A stretch of DNA of 64,000 nt, taken from Deroplatys truncata. Its lineage: Eukaryota > Arthropoda > Insecta > Mantodea > Mantidae. Where the stretch lies: contig CM060980.1 of the NCBI GenBank assembly GCA_030765065.1, positions 58,512,364 to 58,576,363 on the forward strand. Reading direction: 5' to 3'. Numbering within the stretch: position 1 is the stretch's first letter; each line of letters opens with the position of its first letter. This document shows, piece after piece, positions 33,541 to 45,150 of this stretch. A program made the position numbers and the translations under genes. The notes beneath the pieces were generated by a model that worked only from the letters and a program-made list of their open reading frames with translations, was not told the origin of the DNA and searched no databases.

Positions 33541-34198
33541 CGTTTAATTGCATTATCATGTTTGTTTTGTTTTATTTTTACACAACATAAGGAACACTAA
33601 CCAACATTAGCAAATTCTATCCCATCCCATCTCAATCCAATCCAGCCCATCCATACACGCCGAAACTGTAAACAGATTTGTAAACGCAATTTAGTACACA
33701 TATTTTGGAACACCCGATAGTCATTAAAATTGTCTTGTCGTTAACAATATCATGTTGCAATAAGTGAGAATGGGAGGAGAGAAGAGTGAACTCGTGAATT
33801 AGTAATTATATAGCTATTTGGTAGGCAACTGACCTTGAACCCAGGATTAATTCCGAGCAAATGTGAGATGACTGTGTAGAGGAAACGGGGGGAGGGACAG
33901 GCCTCATGCCATGTCATGAATTAACAAACTGAACGCTGGTCATAATTCAAGGCCTCTGAAAAAAATAAGTGTAATGATCTGCATACTATGTATTTCTGCA
34001 CATGGCGTCTCCGAGAAATTTGGTCCTTGGTACAGAATTGTACAATGCGCTGAATTCACTGCAACAATTGGTGATTCTATGCATGTGACAACGCTTATGT
34101 ATACAGAACATAAATGCGTCACAACAGCAAACCAAGCATCTTTATTAGAAATTTGACTTTGCCTATGGCAATGATATTACATTTGGAGTTCTGTACAT
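33541..34198. other. AT-rich stretch, no recognised feature
   Basis: It includes a 'tatcccatcccatctcaatccaatcc' degenerate short repeat near 33620-33650. Nothing else is supported. Confidence 0.5.
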
Positions 34199-34248
34199 TT
34201 TTACTTTCTCTACTGCTTATAGAGTAAGTAGAGAAAGTTCAGAAAGTA
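34199..34248 (+). repeat. Rep-A head, separated by LTR-B insertion
   Basis: TACTTTCTCTACTGCTTATA begins a Rep-A copy whose remainder resumes at 35151 after a 902-bp LTR-B insertion. ACTTTCTCTACT and AGTAGAGAAAGT form a small hairpin here. Confidence 0.75.
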
Positions 34249-35150
34249 GTATTTTAGAAGTTGTATCGTATTTCAACTGTTGGGGAGCCGAACTTGTAGT
34301 AGTTGCAACCGCACGTATGGTAAACAGTTTCTGGTAGCCTTCGCCCCATATGTACTTTCAGATGGCCTTTGCCCCAAGTTTAAAGAAATATTAACTTTGT
34401 AGTTTGACTGTTTCTTTAAGTATTAAATATTTATGTTTGCCTCGGCTGGGTCAGTATTTTTGTTAGAGACACGTTTCTCTTAGCAGGGTTGTGATACGAC
34501 TAAGAATGTAGGCTTACACAGACTATAATTTTACTTTACTCCTTTTATTAATACTTGATATGATTTAAATAACACTTCACTGATATAGAGGGCTGTGAGA
34601 TTCTTTGTTTAATAACTTGCACTTTTTTAACACGTAAACTTATTTTTCGTCTGACACGAATATTATATTTCTTGAGGACACTTATTGCGTCTAGTTAGTA
34701 ACTCTGTCTCAGGCAACTGACTTCTAGATTTGTAAATTTTGCTATATTTCAGTTTCTGATTGGCTAATCGTACTCCAATAGAATACTTTCATTTAACTAA
34801 AGCTTTTTCTGGTTGTTGATTGGCTATTTTATAAACTGTCACAAAAATTAAATTATTGTTACTCCAAGAATCACAAGTAGTACTGTTAAACTTTCTTACT
34901 CATTACTGACTCAAGGTTACCTCATTGTTAGCAACCTTTAACTTATTATTCTCACAGCTCCTACAATATTAAATTACGTAATATATTCACTTAACATTAT
35001 TACGCATGGATACAATAATATAAGCATATGCAATGACTGTTACATACATTTTGCAAATTATTACATACACATATTGCTTCAACACGGGCTGTTATTGAAT
35101 TTACATATATATTAGACTGAAATTATTTAAGTGTTAGAAATACTGTCTCA
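34249..35150 (-). mobile_element. LTR-B copy 3, nested in Rep-A with 5-bp TSD
   Basis: On the minus strand it starts TGAGACAGTATTTCTAACAC and runs through the family landmarks (TATA-like, AATAAA-like, TGTGAG/CTCACA pair, 'ggggcgaagg', 'ggctccccaacagttg'). AAGTA flanks it on both sides (34244-34248 and 35151-35155), and the interrupted Rep-A resumes in register. This fixes the element length at about 0.9 kb. Confidence 0.7.
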
Positions 35151-35920
35151 AAGTATTGTATTCCTCCCAAAAATTCGATACGGAGATTTCAGGGCGAATG
35201 CACGTTTTGATATCCCCTGAATAAAAACAACATTTTAGTAAACAGTCTGTGTATGTATGTTATGTATGTGTGTCTCCGAAAAGCATAGCTCAAAAGCGAA
35301 AAGTCGGTTAAATACTAAAATTGGTATTTAAGTTCAGAATCTTCCACAAATACGGCACGAAGATTTTCAACAAAATTCCCATTCTAAACTATTCTTTGCA
35401 CGGAAAAATTTCATATTCTTTTTATTTTCTCAAAAATGGCTGAAGCGATTTTGATTAAAATACCGCAAGTTTAAGATACTTTCACTAAAAACGAAATGTA
35501 TATCTTGAATGTTCTGGGAATAACCTTTGAAGTGGTAAATCGTAAGAAATATATAAAATCTTACTTTACAAAAAATTTAGATTTCGTTAAAGCACACGAT
35601 TTATGCCAACTATTTTTTGTGGAGTTAACTATTTCCGAGATATTCCATGTTTATGGTTTGAATTTTCAGATACTTAATTTTTTCTCAAATGGAAAACGGT
35701 CATGCAAAGAGAACAGAATTTAAAAGCCACCGCAGAGCAGCCAGCTCTTAAAAGATTAAGCTATCGCTTAAACCTATTGTATTCATCAATTCCCACTGTA
35801 CCTACAAGGAACATTTCTACAAACGTTTATATCGATTAACACGAAGTAAATAAGCTTTTGTAAAAACACTTCGATGAATAATATTGTAGAGAAAGTCATA
35901 TCAATGAAACTTAGAATAGT
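35151..35920 (+). repeat. Rep-A copy, remainder after LTR-B insertion
   Basis: It continues 'aagtattgtattcctcccaa' through the middle to the tail 'gtagagaaagtcatatcaatg', with a TGTATG-type microsatellite near 35245-35270. Confidence 0.85.
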
Positions 35921-37384
35921 GCCTATGCAAAGGTACAGTTTATTTTAATGCAGTTCCAGAACAGCTGAAATTTCTTAATGAAAATACATTTAAATATGTA
36001 TTTAAAATATTTAATAAACCAATGTCTTTATAGGTTGCTCTATAATGCAAGCCAGGTTATTTAAAATTTGAAAGAGCTTTATTAAAGTATAGCTGTTTAT
36101 TGTAAAATTTTAAGAATTATACACTCCTATTAATTATATTTCAGCTATATGTACACAATGTAACAATGTTCTATAGACATGTATTATGTTACGGATTAAT
36201 GTTATTAAACTGTATAAAACACTTTATTATAAGAAGCGACTATGTTTATGTATGCAATTTGCGTGTTTCAAATAATAAATAGATCTGAATTTGACTTGAG
36301 AGCTAAACAAGTGTATAAAATAAAGTTGTATTTCCTAAAAGTGTTTACCATAATGACTGTAAACAGCCCGCGGATTTAAAGGCCAAGTCCGTCAAAGTTT
36401 CTGAAAAAACAACACACTATCTATATAGAATACAATTTAATGAAACAAATTTAACCTAATTTTTTATTAACTCAGGTTTCCTGATATTGATTCGTATCAT
36501 TTGATAGCATAAAAATTTCAGAATGTATTAAAATAATTAAAATGTGATTACCTCGGTGATTTACACCTATTTAGGCACATTGAAATTAAAAGTACACTGA
36601 GTTTCATATAGTTCACAACAATTGATCTATTTTCTTCACTATGTTTTAATATTCATGTATTCTTTCTCAAACATGGAACGAGATTTATATGGAATTAAAT
36701 TCAAAATAGTATCTTTCGCTTTAAACGTTTCTGCAATTTCAGACATTTCCAGTATTATTAAAAAACAACTAAACCTCTTACTATACCGACCAACCCAAGG
36801 TAACCTATATCCTTAAAACAACTTCGTAACGTGACAATCTTTGATTTAAGGAGACCGATCGGTGAAATTTGGGCAAAAATGATACAAAGTTACAGTATAG
36901 ACATTTGAATTTTTTTATGTCCGATTCTCTAGGAACGTTTTCGTGTAAATATTTTTGCCATCAGAGTGAAAATGAGAGAGAACGTGGTTGCACGTGAGTA
37001 TTTTTCTTATATTTCTCACACTTTTTTTTGTTTCAAAATTTCTAAAAGTGTTCTTGCAAAATGTACTGCGCATATGTTAATCAATTTCTAAATTATGTAT
37101 TTTAAGTAATGATATACACTTTTTAAAGTAAACATACATATACAATATCGGGTTAGTTTTTATGAATAAGCTTTGCGGTGCGTTTTAAGATATCAGAATG
37201 AAACTTTGGGAATATTTTCCCCAGAATGTGCTAACTAAAACTTGCTATGCAATTATTAATATAAGATAATGTTTTATGCCCACATAATCATCCAATTTTG
37301 ATATGTATATATTTTTACAAAAGTGGAAATTCAGAATTGAACAAAATAAACTTAACAAATTTATTTAAAAGTATTACGACACAG
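35921..37384. other. Long AT-rich unassigned stretch
   Basis: No gene, RNA or repeat family could be supported. Confidence 0.5.
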
Positions 37385-37460
37385 GGGCTATGGCCCAAGG
37401 TTATCGGGGGGTCGGCAAGCAAACAGCGTAACCACCGGGCGTGCTATCGGGAGATAACTA

Positions 37461-37549
37461 GAACCTTCTGGAAGCTTTAATTCCCCTCTTCCTCAGAAAG
37501 TGTATCTAAACAATTCTAGAATGTTCGAGAACCTTCTGTGGAATATTCC
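37461..37549 (+). promoter_or_regulatory. Heat-shock-element array
   Basis: Alternating TTC/GAA pentamer units run almost continuously from 37513 to 37549 (TTCtaGAAtgTTCgaGAA, then ccTTC, GAAtaTTC). A second, weaker cluster (CCTTCTGGAAGC) lies at 37464-37475. Three or more contiguous inverted nGAAn units is the known HSF trimer binding site. The array ends only 7 bp before a TATA box. Confidence 0.7.
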
Positions 37550-37556
37550 AACTGTC

Positions 37557-37564
37557 TATATAAG
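37557..37564 (+). promoter_or_regulatory. TATA box TATATAAG
   Basis: It lies immediately downstream of the heat-shock elements and is followed by GC-rich 'cgagcgctctcgcgggcaga', so transcription would start near 37587. Confidence 0.65.
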
Positions 37565-37586
37565 CGAGCGCTCTCGCGGGCAGACA

Positions 37587-37935
37587 GGCTATGCGTATCG
37601 AGTGGGACAGAGTGGAGTTCGAGTCAGTTCGTGTGTGAACGAGTTAGCGACTGCGTTTCTGGTGCGACATCAAACGATTCTCCGAGCGAGTTGATGAAGG
37701 TTTCTACAACGTACAGCATGTGCTATTGTGGAGCCACGATTGTGGAGGACTTGTGTTCAACTCTAACCGTCCGGCGTGAAGAGGCTGCGTCACGACGGAA
37801 GTGAAGTGACGGCGAACTGAATAGTTCAGCTTAGTGAAATGACTTAGTGAAGTGAACTCCCAGTGAACTTGAACTATGTAGATAGGAACCTAAACAGTGG
37901 TAGTGAGAACATAGAAAAGCGACAACTGAAAAAAT
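37587..37935 (+). other. GC-rich leader-like segment downstream of the HSE/TATA
   Basis: This 350-bp segment is GC-richer than the flanks and rich in 'gtgaa' and 'gagcgagt' motifs, like an insect heat-shock 5' UTR or an LTR R-U5/leader. The two overlapping frames at 37500-37694 and 37538-37804 start upstream or within it and match no family I know. The first ATG beyond it (37935) opens only a short frame. Either the gene body is lost or this is a retrotransposon promoter. Confidence 0.4.
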
Positions 37936-38269
37936 GGACAAAGTTACAGTATATTTCTTAGCAAACTCACTTTATAGCTCAATAAGGAACTAAATATGAA
38001 CTGTCGTTTAAAAATTATGAACATTGCATCCTAAGGAGCATTTTTTGGAAATTAACTTAAATTTGTGTTTTTAACAATCTAGGAACGACTAAATATGTGC
38101 ATCAAACTAGCAACCACACTTCCTTAGGCATATAACAAATGTGGTAACAAATTTAAAACACTCAGAGAAACAATTTTGGTTTTTGAGAATTTACCAACGG
38201 GTCCTCTTTACCTGTTGATACATTGAAATCAAATATATTATTAACTTGAATTACTGTAATTTAGAAAAC
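37936..38269. other. AT-rich stretch, no recognised feature
   Basis: No heat-shock protein coding sequence is found downstream of the HSE promoter in any frame. Confidence 0.5.
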
Positions 38270-39092
38270 TTATGAAAAAATCTAATGTGATGCATTCACA
38301 TAATTATCTCTACCCCTCTGTTGTTTATTAGTAGGTATACTCACTATGCTTACGAAAGACAAACATTTTCAGAAATACCTACATTACACATTTCGTTATA
38401 ATACAAAGTAAACACCGATAGTCAAATGTTTAAAACTGGGCGCTATATGCTAGTTTTAAAATTCCACACTGTTTCCATGCAATCACAAGAAACAACTGAA
38501 TGTTGACAGGGCTTTAAGGAATAACCAGGTAATGAACAGCGGAACAATTAATAAAACATATCTCAGAAATGGCTTGCGCCACAAAAAATTATTTTAAATA
38601 AAAGTGTTTGTTTTAAAGAGATCCACATTTTCTGTGTAGTACGTTTTCGTCTATTGTTTAACAATAATGCAAGATTAGACAACATTCCTTCCAAATGAAG
38701 AGGTCTTCATAGGCTCTTCTAATAAAACCCAAGATCTACCTTTTTTGTCATGAAAATATTTTATTACATATTTTATTCAAAATTGTTAGAGCCATTTTTT
38801 AGAAAATAAACAATTCGAAAAATATATCATGTAAAGCGTAGTTGAGCTTGTGAATCTTCTTGAAAATCTTCGTGTCACATATTTGGAAGATACTGAACTT
38901 CAGTACCAAGTTTGGTATTTATCCGACTCTTTGTTTTAAATTATGCTATTAACTTATACTAAAAATGCTTTTTTGGATACAGGGAGCCTCAAAACATACA
39001 TTTCCGGTGAAATTTCAACATCGAATTTTTTGGTGGAATACAATGCTTCCCCTGTATTTACTAATTGTAGTAGAGAAAATAAAAATATTTAG
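38270..39092 (-). repeat. Rep-A copy (reverse)
   Basis: It runs from 'tgatgcattcacataattat' (tail) through the middle to 'ttgtagtagagaaaataaaa' (head). The microsatellite point is lost in this copy. Confidence 0.85.
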
Positions 39093-39849
39093 TGTACTCT
39101 TCTGATATCAGGGACTGGGCTAGTGTCTCGTCCATGAACATCTAAATTCCTCCGCTAAAGCTCTATTTACGTACCTGACACATAAAATTATTTTCGGTAA
39201 CTTAACCTTATACTTTAGGTATAAGATATTTAAACCTCACTGGATACATATGATATCCTGTTTTGTTAATCATTACTGAATGCTGTTGAAGCTGGTAAAT
39301 ACAAAATATTACCAGTCGATATTAAAATTAAACCCTTATTGTGTGCCAGAAACCATGGTGATGCACAAAACAACTTTATCTATCCATTAAAAATTCGAAT
39401 AATACTTCATATGTGTATTTAAAGATCAAAGGGTGGTTCCTCTATCCATGTTAACACATTCGCAATACGTTTTAGTTCACACATGATTTCAAGTACAACA
39501 TGCGGAAACAGCCTTCAAATGTTTACACAAGTAGCATGGAGGAATAAATTCGCAAGTCGAGCTCTTAAATATTATGTCAGATGTTCCACTTAAAATTTAA
39601 ACATACAGTATAAAATATATCGAAAACGGCTGATATTGTTTCACTAAAACTGTATATATTAACAAACTCAACTTCTTTCCTGTAATTTTGGCGTATAGAT
39701 TTAATTATCAAAATTGATAAAATATTCAGTTAGATTGAAGAAGACTTCACAGCTGTTCAAAGAAAATTAAGATATATATTGTGTTCCTCATATCAAATCT
39801 CGAGCGTATAAACTTTATTAAATTATTATAGTCGTTTTTGAAAAATCGA
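39093..39849. other. AT-rich stretch, no recognised feature
   Basis: Nothing supportable. Confidence 0.5.
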
Positions 39850-41180
39850 AAATTTCTTCTTCTGCCTTCAAGGATTAGATCATATCATCTATTCCGGTCT
39901 CTATCATCAAATCACCTCTTGCGAGATTTACCCAAACTTCTGTTCCTTGCCTTGCCATTCTGTCGACATGATCATTCCAATTTGTTTTATTTGCATCAGT
40001 CTTGTCATTAACTGGGAAAATATTCAAATCTGATCTTATTGTTTCATTTCTTATTTTAACTTGTGTGTTTCATAAATTTCATTTACGCAGGCTGTATAGT
40101 GATCTCTCTCTTTTTTTATTGTCTACGATTCGGAGTCATAAAATACAGTAGGGACATCCATAATATTATAGAATTTAATTTGCGTTCTTTTTTAATTTTT
40201 CTTTCTAAAGCTCTTCTAATTTTTCCATAAATACTTTGAAATTTATTAACTTTAATCTCAATGTCTTTGTCAATTTAAAACTAATATTACATTCTAGATA
40301 ATTGAAATGGGAACTTGCTGCAAAGTTTTTCTATTTACTAGATCTTCGATCTCACAGGGTTCTTCCCTTTAAAGGACGGGGATCGCTCAGAGGGCAACGT
40401 ATGTGGCCCACACTCGGGAGGTCCCTTTGTTCGATTCGTGGTTTTCCTCTGGTCATCTAGGCGAATTCTGGGATGGTTTATTCTACCATGATTTCTCCTT
40501 TTCCTCATTTCCTGTCGTTTAATCTCTCTCCCTTTTGTCTTTCAGGCAGTGTCTTTGGGTTCTGTAGTGCAGCTAGTGTCGGGCAGATGGCATGGTTGCT
40601 GCCCTTTGTAAAGGCTTATTCCCCGTAAAATGTCAGGGTGGGTCGGTCCACTAACGGGATGCTTCGTCTCTGCTGGTGCCGGGGGGTGTTTCAACTGGAA
40701 ATATTAGGGACTTCGGCGCGTCTCTGTGGATGTGTCTGCCTGTGGTCCTGCAACCTCCTGCGGCTCATCCTTGCCTCCCAGGAGTGTAGTCACAATAGAT
40801 CTAGTTGATCGTAGTGGCGAGGTCCTCCGGTAAATACTTCATACCTCATAAAGGCCATTATCTTTCTTTTATTTGTAGATATACTTAAATTATAATGCAC
40901 AGCACTTTGGCTTAATCTATACCCTGCTCTATGAAGACTGCCTCGTGCTTCTTGGATGAGTATTTACTTGTCAGCATATAGTAAGTGCTTAAAGATATGT
41001 TTACTTTTATTTTCATCCCAAACTGTATTTCATCCATCTACTTCATAATTAGATCGTCAATATATAAATTAAATAAAGTGGGTGATATACTACACCCTTG
41101 TGAAACGTCTTGTTTACCCATTGATGTAAAAGAAAATCATAACTCTTAAGTCTCTAAGGCATAGGCCGGACAGAAATCTA
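39850..41180 (-). pseudogene. Non-LTR retrotransposon (LINE) reverse transcriptase pseudogene
   Basis: On the minus strand, 41041-41100 reads QGCSISPTLFNLYIDDLI. This is the palm motif just before the catalytic Y-A-D-D, whose position follows as a frame-broken remnant (near 40965-40985). After the SINE interruption the frame remnants continue to the typical C-terminal end, including NWNDHVDRMARQG and a stop near 39872. Numerous stops and frameshifts make it dead. The SINE-C copy at 40375-40865 is inserted within it. Clade is uncertain. Confidence 0.85.
40375..40865 (+). repeat. SINE family C copy 2, inside the LINE remnant
   Basis: The tRNA-like head has 'gatcgctcagagggcaacgt' and a B-box-like GTTCGATTC. 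The family body follows ('gtggttttcctctggtcatc', 'taggcgaattctgg', 'ttctaccatgattt') and it ends 'ggtaaatacttcatacctc'. Confidence 0.8.
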
Positions 41181-41404
41181 AATGAAGCTTTATAAAAGCT
41201 TTACCCTGTAAAGGTTAGTTTGGAGTGCATGAATTTCCAACGATGTATGCTCGTTTATATAAAACAACATAACAACATATTTAAAAAATATTTCCAAAAA
41301 CACAACGTTCATGGCTGCAATGATATCATGTGTTACTATATGTCACTTCTATAATGACAATTCCACAACGTTTTCAATATACACAACACAAACTTATGTA
41401 TAAA
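41181..41404. other. AT-rich stretch, no recognised feature
   Basis: Nothing supportable. Confidence 0.5.
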
Positions 41405-42592
41405 AAAACTGATGTATTACACTCACACTCTTGTACAAACTATTTTTACAAACGCTTATTCTCCATCTACTTCATGTTAATCGAGATAAACATTTGCAGA
41501 CTCTATCTTATTGCTAATTTCCTTGTAGATGTAAGGGGAATATATAATTACAAGGGCAATATAGAAATACAGTAGCCTTTAAGCATATACATATCTCTTA
41601 ATAGCTGGTTGCTAGGTGCAGCACATTCCCTTTGACACAGATTATAACTCTTTGCATATCCAAGACAAAAAAATGAAAAATCTGATGTGTTACACTCACA
41701 TGACTTTCTCTACTCTTGTACAAACTATTTTATAAACGTATTCTCCATCTACTTCATGTTAATCGAGATAAACATTTGCAGACTCTATCTTATTGCTAAT
41801 TTTCAGGTAGATGTAAGGGGAATATATATATTTACAAGGGCAATATAGAAATACAGTAGGCTTTAAGCATATACATTTTTCTTAATAGCTGGTTGCTAGG
41901 TGGAGCACCATTCTCTGTGCCACAGATTAATACTCTTTGCATATCCAAGATAAAAAATGAATAACTAATTCCCATTTCAGAAAATAAGTATTGAAAAATT
42001 TAAGGGAATAACAAGCAATATCTCGAAAATGGTTCACTCAACAACAAAAAATGTATATGATATAAATTGTGTATTTTAACGCGATCTACATTTGTTGTGT
42101 AGTAAAATTTTGTCTATCTCTTTATGGTTTACCAGTTATGCAAAAGTCGTTCACAATGAAGAACACTTTTGGAGACATTTCCAGAAAATTCAAGATATAC
42201 ATTTTATTTGTCATGAAAATATCTTAAACGTAAGATATTTTAATGAAAATCGTTAGAGCCATTTTTGAGAAAATTAAAATCTTTGAAAAATGTTCCATGT
42301 AAAGGGTACTCTGGGGTGGGGAGATTTTGTTGAAAACCTTCGTGTCGCATCTCTGAAAGATACTGAACCTAAATACCAAGTTTGGTGTTTATCCGACTGT
42401 TCGTTTCTGAGTTATGCTGTTCACAGACAGACTCACAGACACACACACGGACATGTTTCCAAAAATGCTTTTTTTGGATTCAGGGGTCTGAAAACATATA
42501 TTTCCGGTGAAATCCCGGTATCGAATTTTTGGGTGCAATACAATACATCCCCTACTTCCCCTACCGTAGTAGAGAAAGTAAAAATAGTGATA
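41405..42592 (-). repeat. Rep-A copy (reverse) with duplicated tail
   Basis: The tail segment occurs twice (41405-41670 and 41685-41960), followed by the middle, the 103-codon plus-strand frame at 42290-42601 and the head ending 'ccgtagtagagaaagtaaaa'. The CA microsatellite point is at 42420-42450. Confidence 0.9.
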
Positions 42593-42967
42593 ATATTCTA
42601 AAGATTCACTAATTTAATTAGCTAAAGGATTTAGGAAAGAAAATTGTGTATAAATTATATAAATCCATAAAATTATCATGATAGTCGCATACAAATATTT
42701 TCAAATTGTGAAGCTTTCAATACCTAAAAATGTAAAAAACATTCTTCTTGCACTTGTAGAATTGTAATTTAATGAAAAACTGTTCTGCTGATGTTATGTG
42801 ATTTTTTAATGTCTCTAAAGAATCATAGCTATAAAATTTGTTAATTATTTTAACCATGTAATATGATTAAGTTTCAGACAGACATTTACGTGCCAGTTTG
42901 AATGTACTTGGTTGAGACGCATATGCTCCTATTGTGTATAGCTCTCTCCTTATTTATTAATCTATAT
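42593..42967. other. AT-rich stretch, no recognised feature
   Basis: Nothing supportable. Confidence 0.5.
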
Positions 42968-43945
42968 TTTTACTTTCTCTACTAGGTTTTAGTTTTTACT
43001 TTCTCTACTACGTATAGTAAGAAGGGGAAGTATTGTATTCCACCCAAAAATTCGATACCGAGATTTCACCGGAAATGCATGTTCTGAGACCCCTGAATCC
43101 AAAAAAAAGCATTTTAGGAAACATGTCCGCGTGTGTGTCAGTCTGTGAACAGCATAATTCAGAAACGAACAGTCGGATAAACACCAAACTTCGTATTTAG
43201 GTTTAGTATCCTCCAGAGATGCGACACGAAGGTTTTCAACAAATCCCCCCACCCCATATTACCCTTTACATGTAAGATTTTTCGAAAATTTTAATTTTCT
43301 CAAACATTGCTCTAACGATTTTTATTAAAATATCATATGTTTAAGAAATTTTCATGAAAAATAAAATGTATATCTTTAATTTACTGGGAATGTCTGCAAA
43401 AGTCTTCTTCATTGTGAACGACTTTTGCATAACTGGTAAACCATAAGAGATAGACAAAAGTTTACTACAAAAAGAATGTAGATCGCGTTAAAATACACAA
43501 TTTATGTCATATACATTTTTTTTGTTGAGTGAACCATTTTTGAAATATTGCTTTTTATTCTCTTAAATTTTTCAATACTTTTCTCAAATGGGAATTCGTT
43601 ATTCATTTTTTTGTCTTGGATATGCAAAGAGCATTAATCTGTGGCAAAGAGAATGGTGCTGCACCTAGCAACCAGCTATTAAGAGATATGTGTATGCTTA
43701 AAGGCTACTATATTTCTATAATGCCCTTGCAAATACAAAACAAGGGGAACATATTACGGCTTAAGCGATAGTCAAATATTTTTAGAACTTGTCGCTATGG
43801 GTAAAATGTAATTCTCTTTTCATGTCAAAAGATCGTTTCTGTTAATACTGATTAATATGAAATAGATGGAAAATAAGAGTTTGTAAAAATAGTTTGTACA
43901 TGAGTAGAGAAAGCCATGTGAGTGTAACACATCAGATTTTTTTAT
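42968..43945 (+). repeat. Rep-A copy with duplicated head, nearly full length
   Basis: The head TTTTTACTTTCTCTACT occurs twice (42968 and 42995). The copy ends AGTAGAGAAAGCCATGTGAG and 'acacatcagatttttt'. This is a good guide to the family's full extent of about 0.95 kb, with inverted termini ACTTTCTCTACT and AGTAGAGAAAG. Confidence 0.9.
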
Positions 43946-43954
43946 TTTATTTAT

Positions 43955-44215
43955 AGACGCTCTTTAACTACTATGGTCCTTAGCGTTCCATTCTATATTG
44001 GGCGTGAAAGACCGGTAATTTTGCTCAGAGGCCTCTTTATCAGGCTTGAGATTCTTTTACGTGCCGTAAATCTACGACACGGCTTTACTTCCCTTCCGAA
44101 GGAAGCCATGCTAATGATTTTTACGCCCGAAAAAATCCATCGCCCTCCGCCGGGTTTGAACCCGCGACCTTGGGAATTAGAGGCTAGCGTGATAACCACT
44201 ACACCACGGAGGACG
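43955..44215 (-). repeat. tRNA-headed SINE, family D copy 2
   Basis: On the minus strand the head (about 44215 to 44145) has TGGTGTAGTGGTTATC (A box) and GGGTTCAAACCC (B box and T-arm), with pairing acceptor-like ends CCTCCG/CGGAGG. The anticodon stem does not pair, so it is not a functional tRNA. The body matches 7015-7212. A degraded second head lies near 44340-44385. Confidence 0.8.
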
Positions 44216-44385
44216 ACGAAACTGACCTTTCTCATCCTAGTTTGGGACATGAATTTATAACTGTAATAATAACTGCTACCTTGACAATAGCCACTCCTCC
44301 GCCCTCAAGCAAACTCTTTACTTTAAATATGAATTACCTTGGGAACTAGAGTCTAGCACGGTACCACTAGTCCACGAAGGACAAC

Positions 44386-45150
44386 TTTCTCTACTATGTT
44401 ATTGCATTCCACCCAAAATTTCGAATTGACATTTCACCGGAAATTCATGTTTTGAGTCCCCCTGAATCCAAGAAAGAATTTTTTAAAAACAATTCCGCGT
44501 ATGTCTCTGTGTGTCTGTGAACAGCATAACTCAAAAAAGACTTATACTGCCACGCCACCCCAACTTATCTTTACATAAAACATTTTTCGAATATAATCTT
44601 TCTGTGAAAGATTACTCTAATGTTTTCATTAAAATACCGTATATTAAAGCTATTCACATGACAAATAAGATGTATATCTTGAATTTTCTGTGAATAGTTT
44701 GTGAAATCCTCTTCATTCGGAAGTAATTTTGCACAACTAGTAAACGTTAGGCGATAAACTAACGTGCTGCACAAAAAATGTAAATTTCTTAAAAACACAT
44801 AATTTATTTTGAATAACTTCTTTTATTGCATTAGCCGTTTCTGAGATATCCGATGGTTCGAGTTCTTCAATACTTAGACATTCTTTTAAAGTCCTGTCGA
44901 TTTTCAGTTGTTTCTCGGAATGTCATGGAAAGATACGTCATGGAATTCCAGGACAATGTTAGTATATAGCGTCTAGTTCTTAAATATTTTATTATCGCTA
45001 TTCTCTTTGTGTCTATAACGAAATGTGTAATACGGCTATTTCCAAAAAGGTTTATTTCGATTAAAATTAAGTAGGCAGAGAAATGAACTTTCACAAGAAT
45101 TATTTGTATGTCCCACTAATGTGAATGTAACACATCAGTTTTTATGTAAT
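44386..45150 (+). repeat. Rep-A copy (diverged)
   Basis: The head is 'ctttctctactatgttattg'. The middle includes 'acatttttcgaatataatct', and the tail ends with 'gtgaatgtaacacatcag'. Confidence 0.8.

Noticed and set aside
37500..37804. Two overlapping frames under the HSE promoter as heat-shock proteins
   Set aside because: They begin upstream of or at the TATA box and resemble no chaperone; they are better read as leader sequence.
44140..44215. Functional tRNA gene on the minus strand
   Set aside because: Acceptor-like and T-arm pairing is present, but the anticodon stem does not pair and the sequence continues into a SINE body seen elsewhere.
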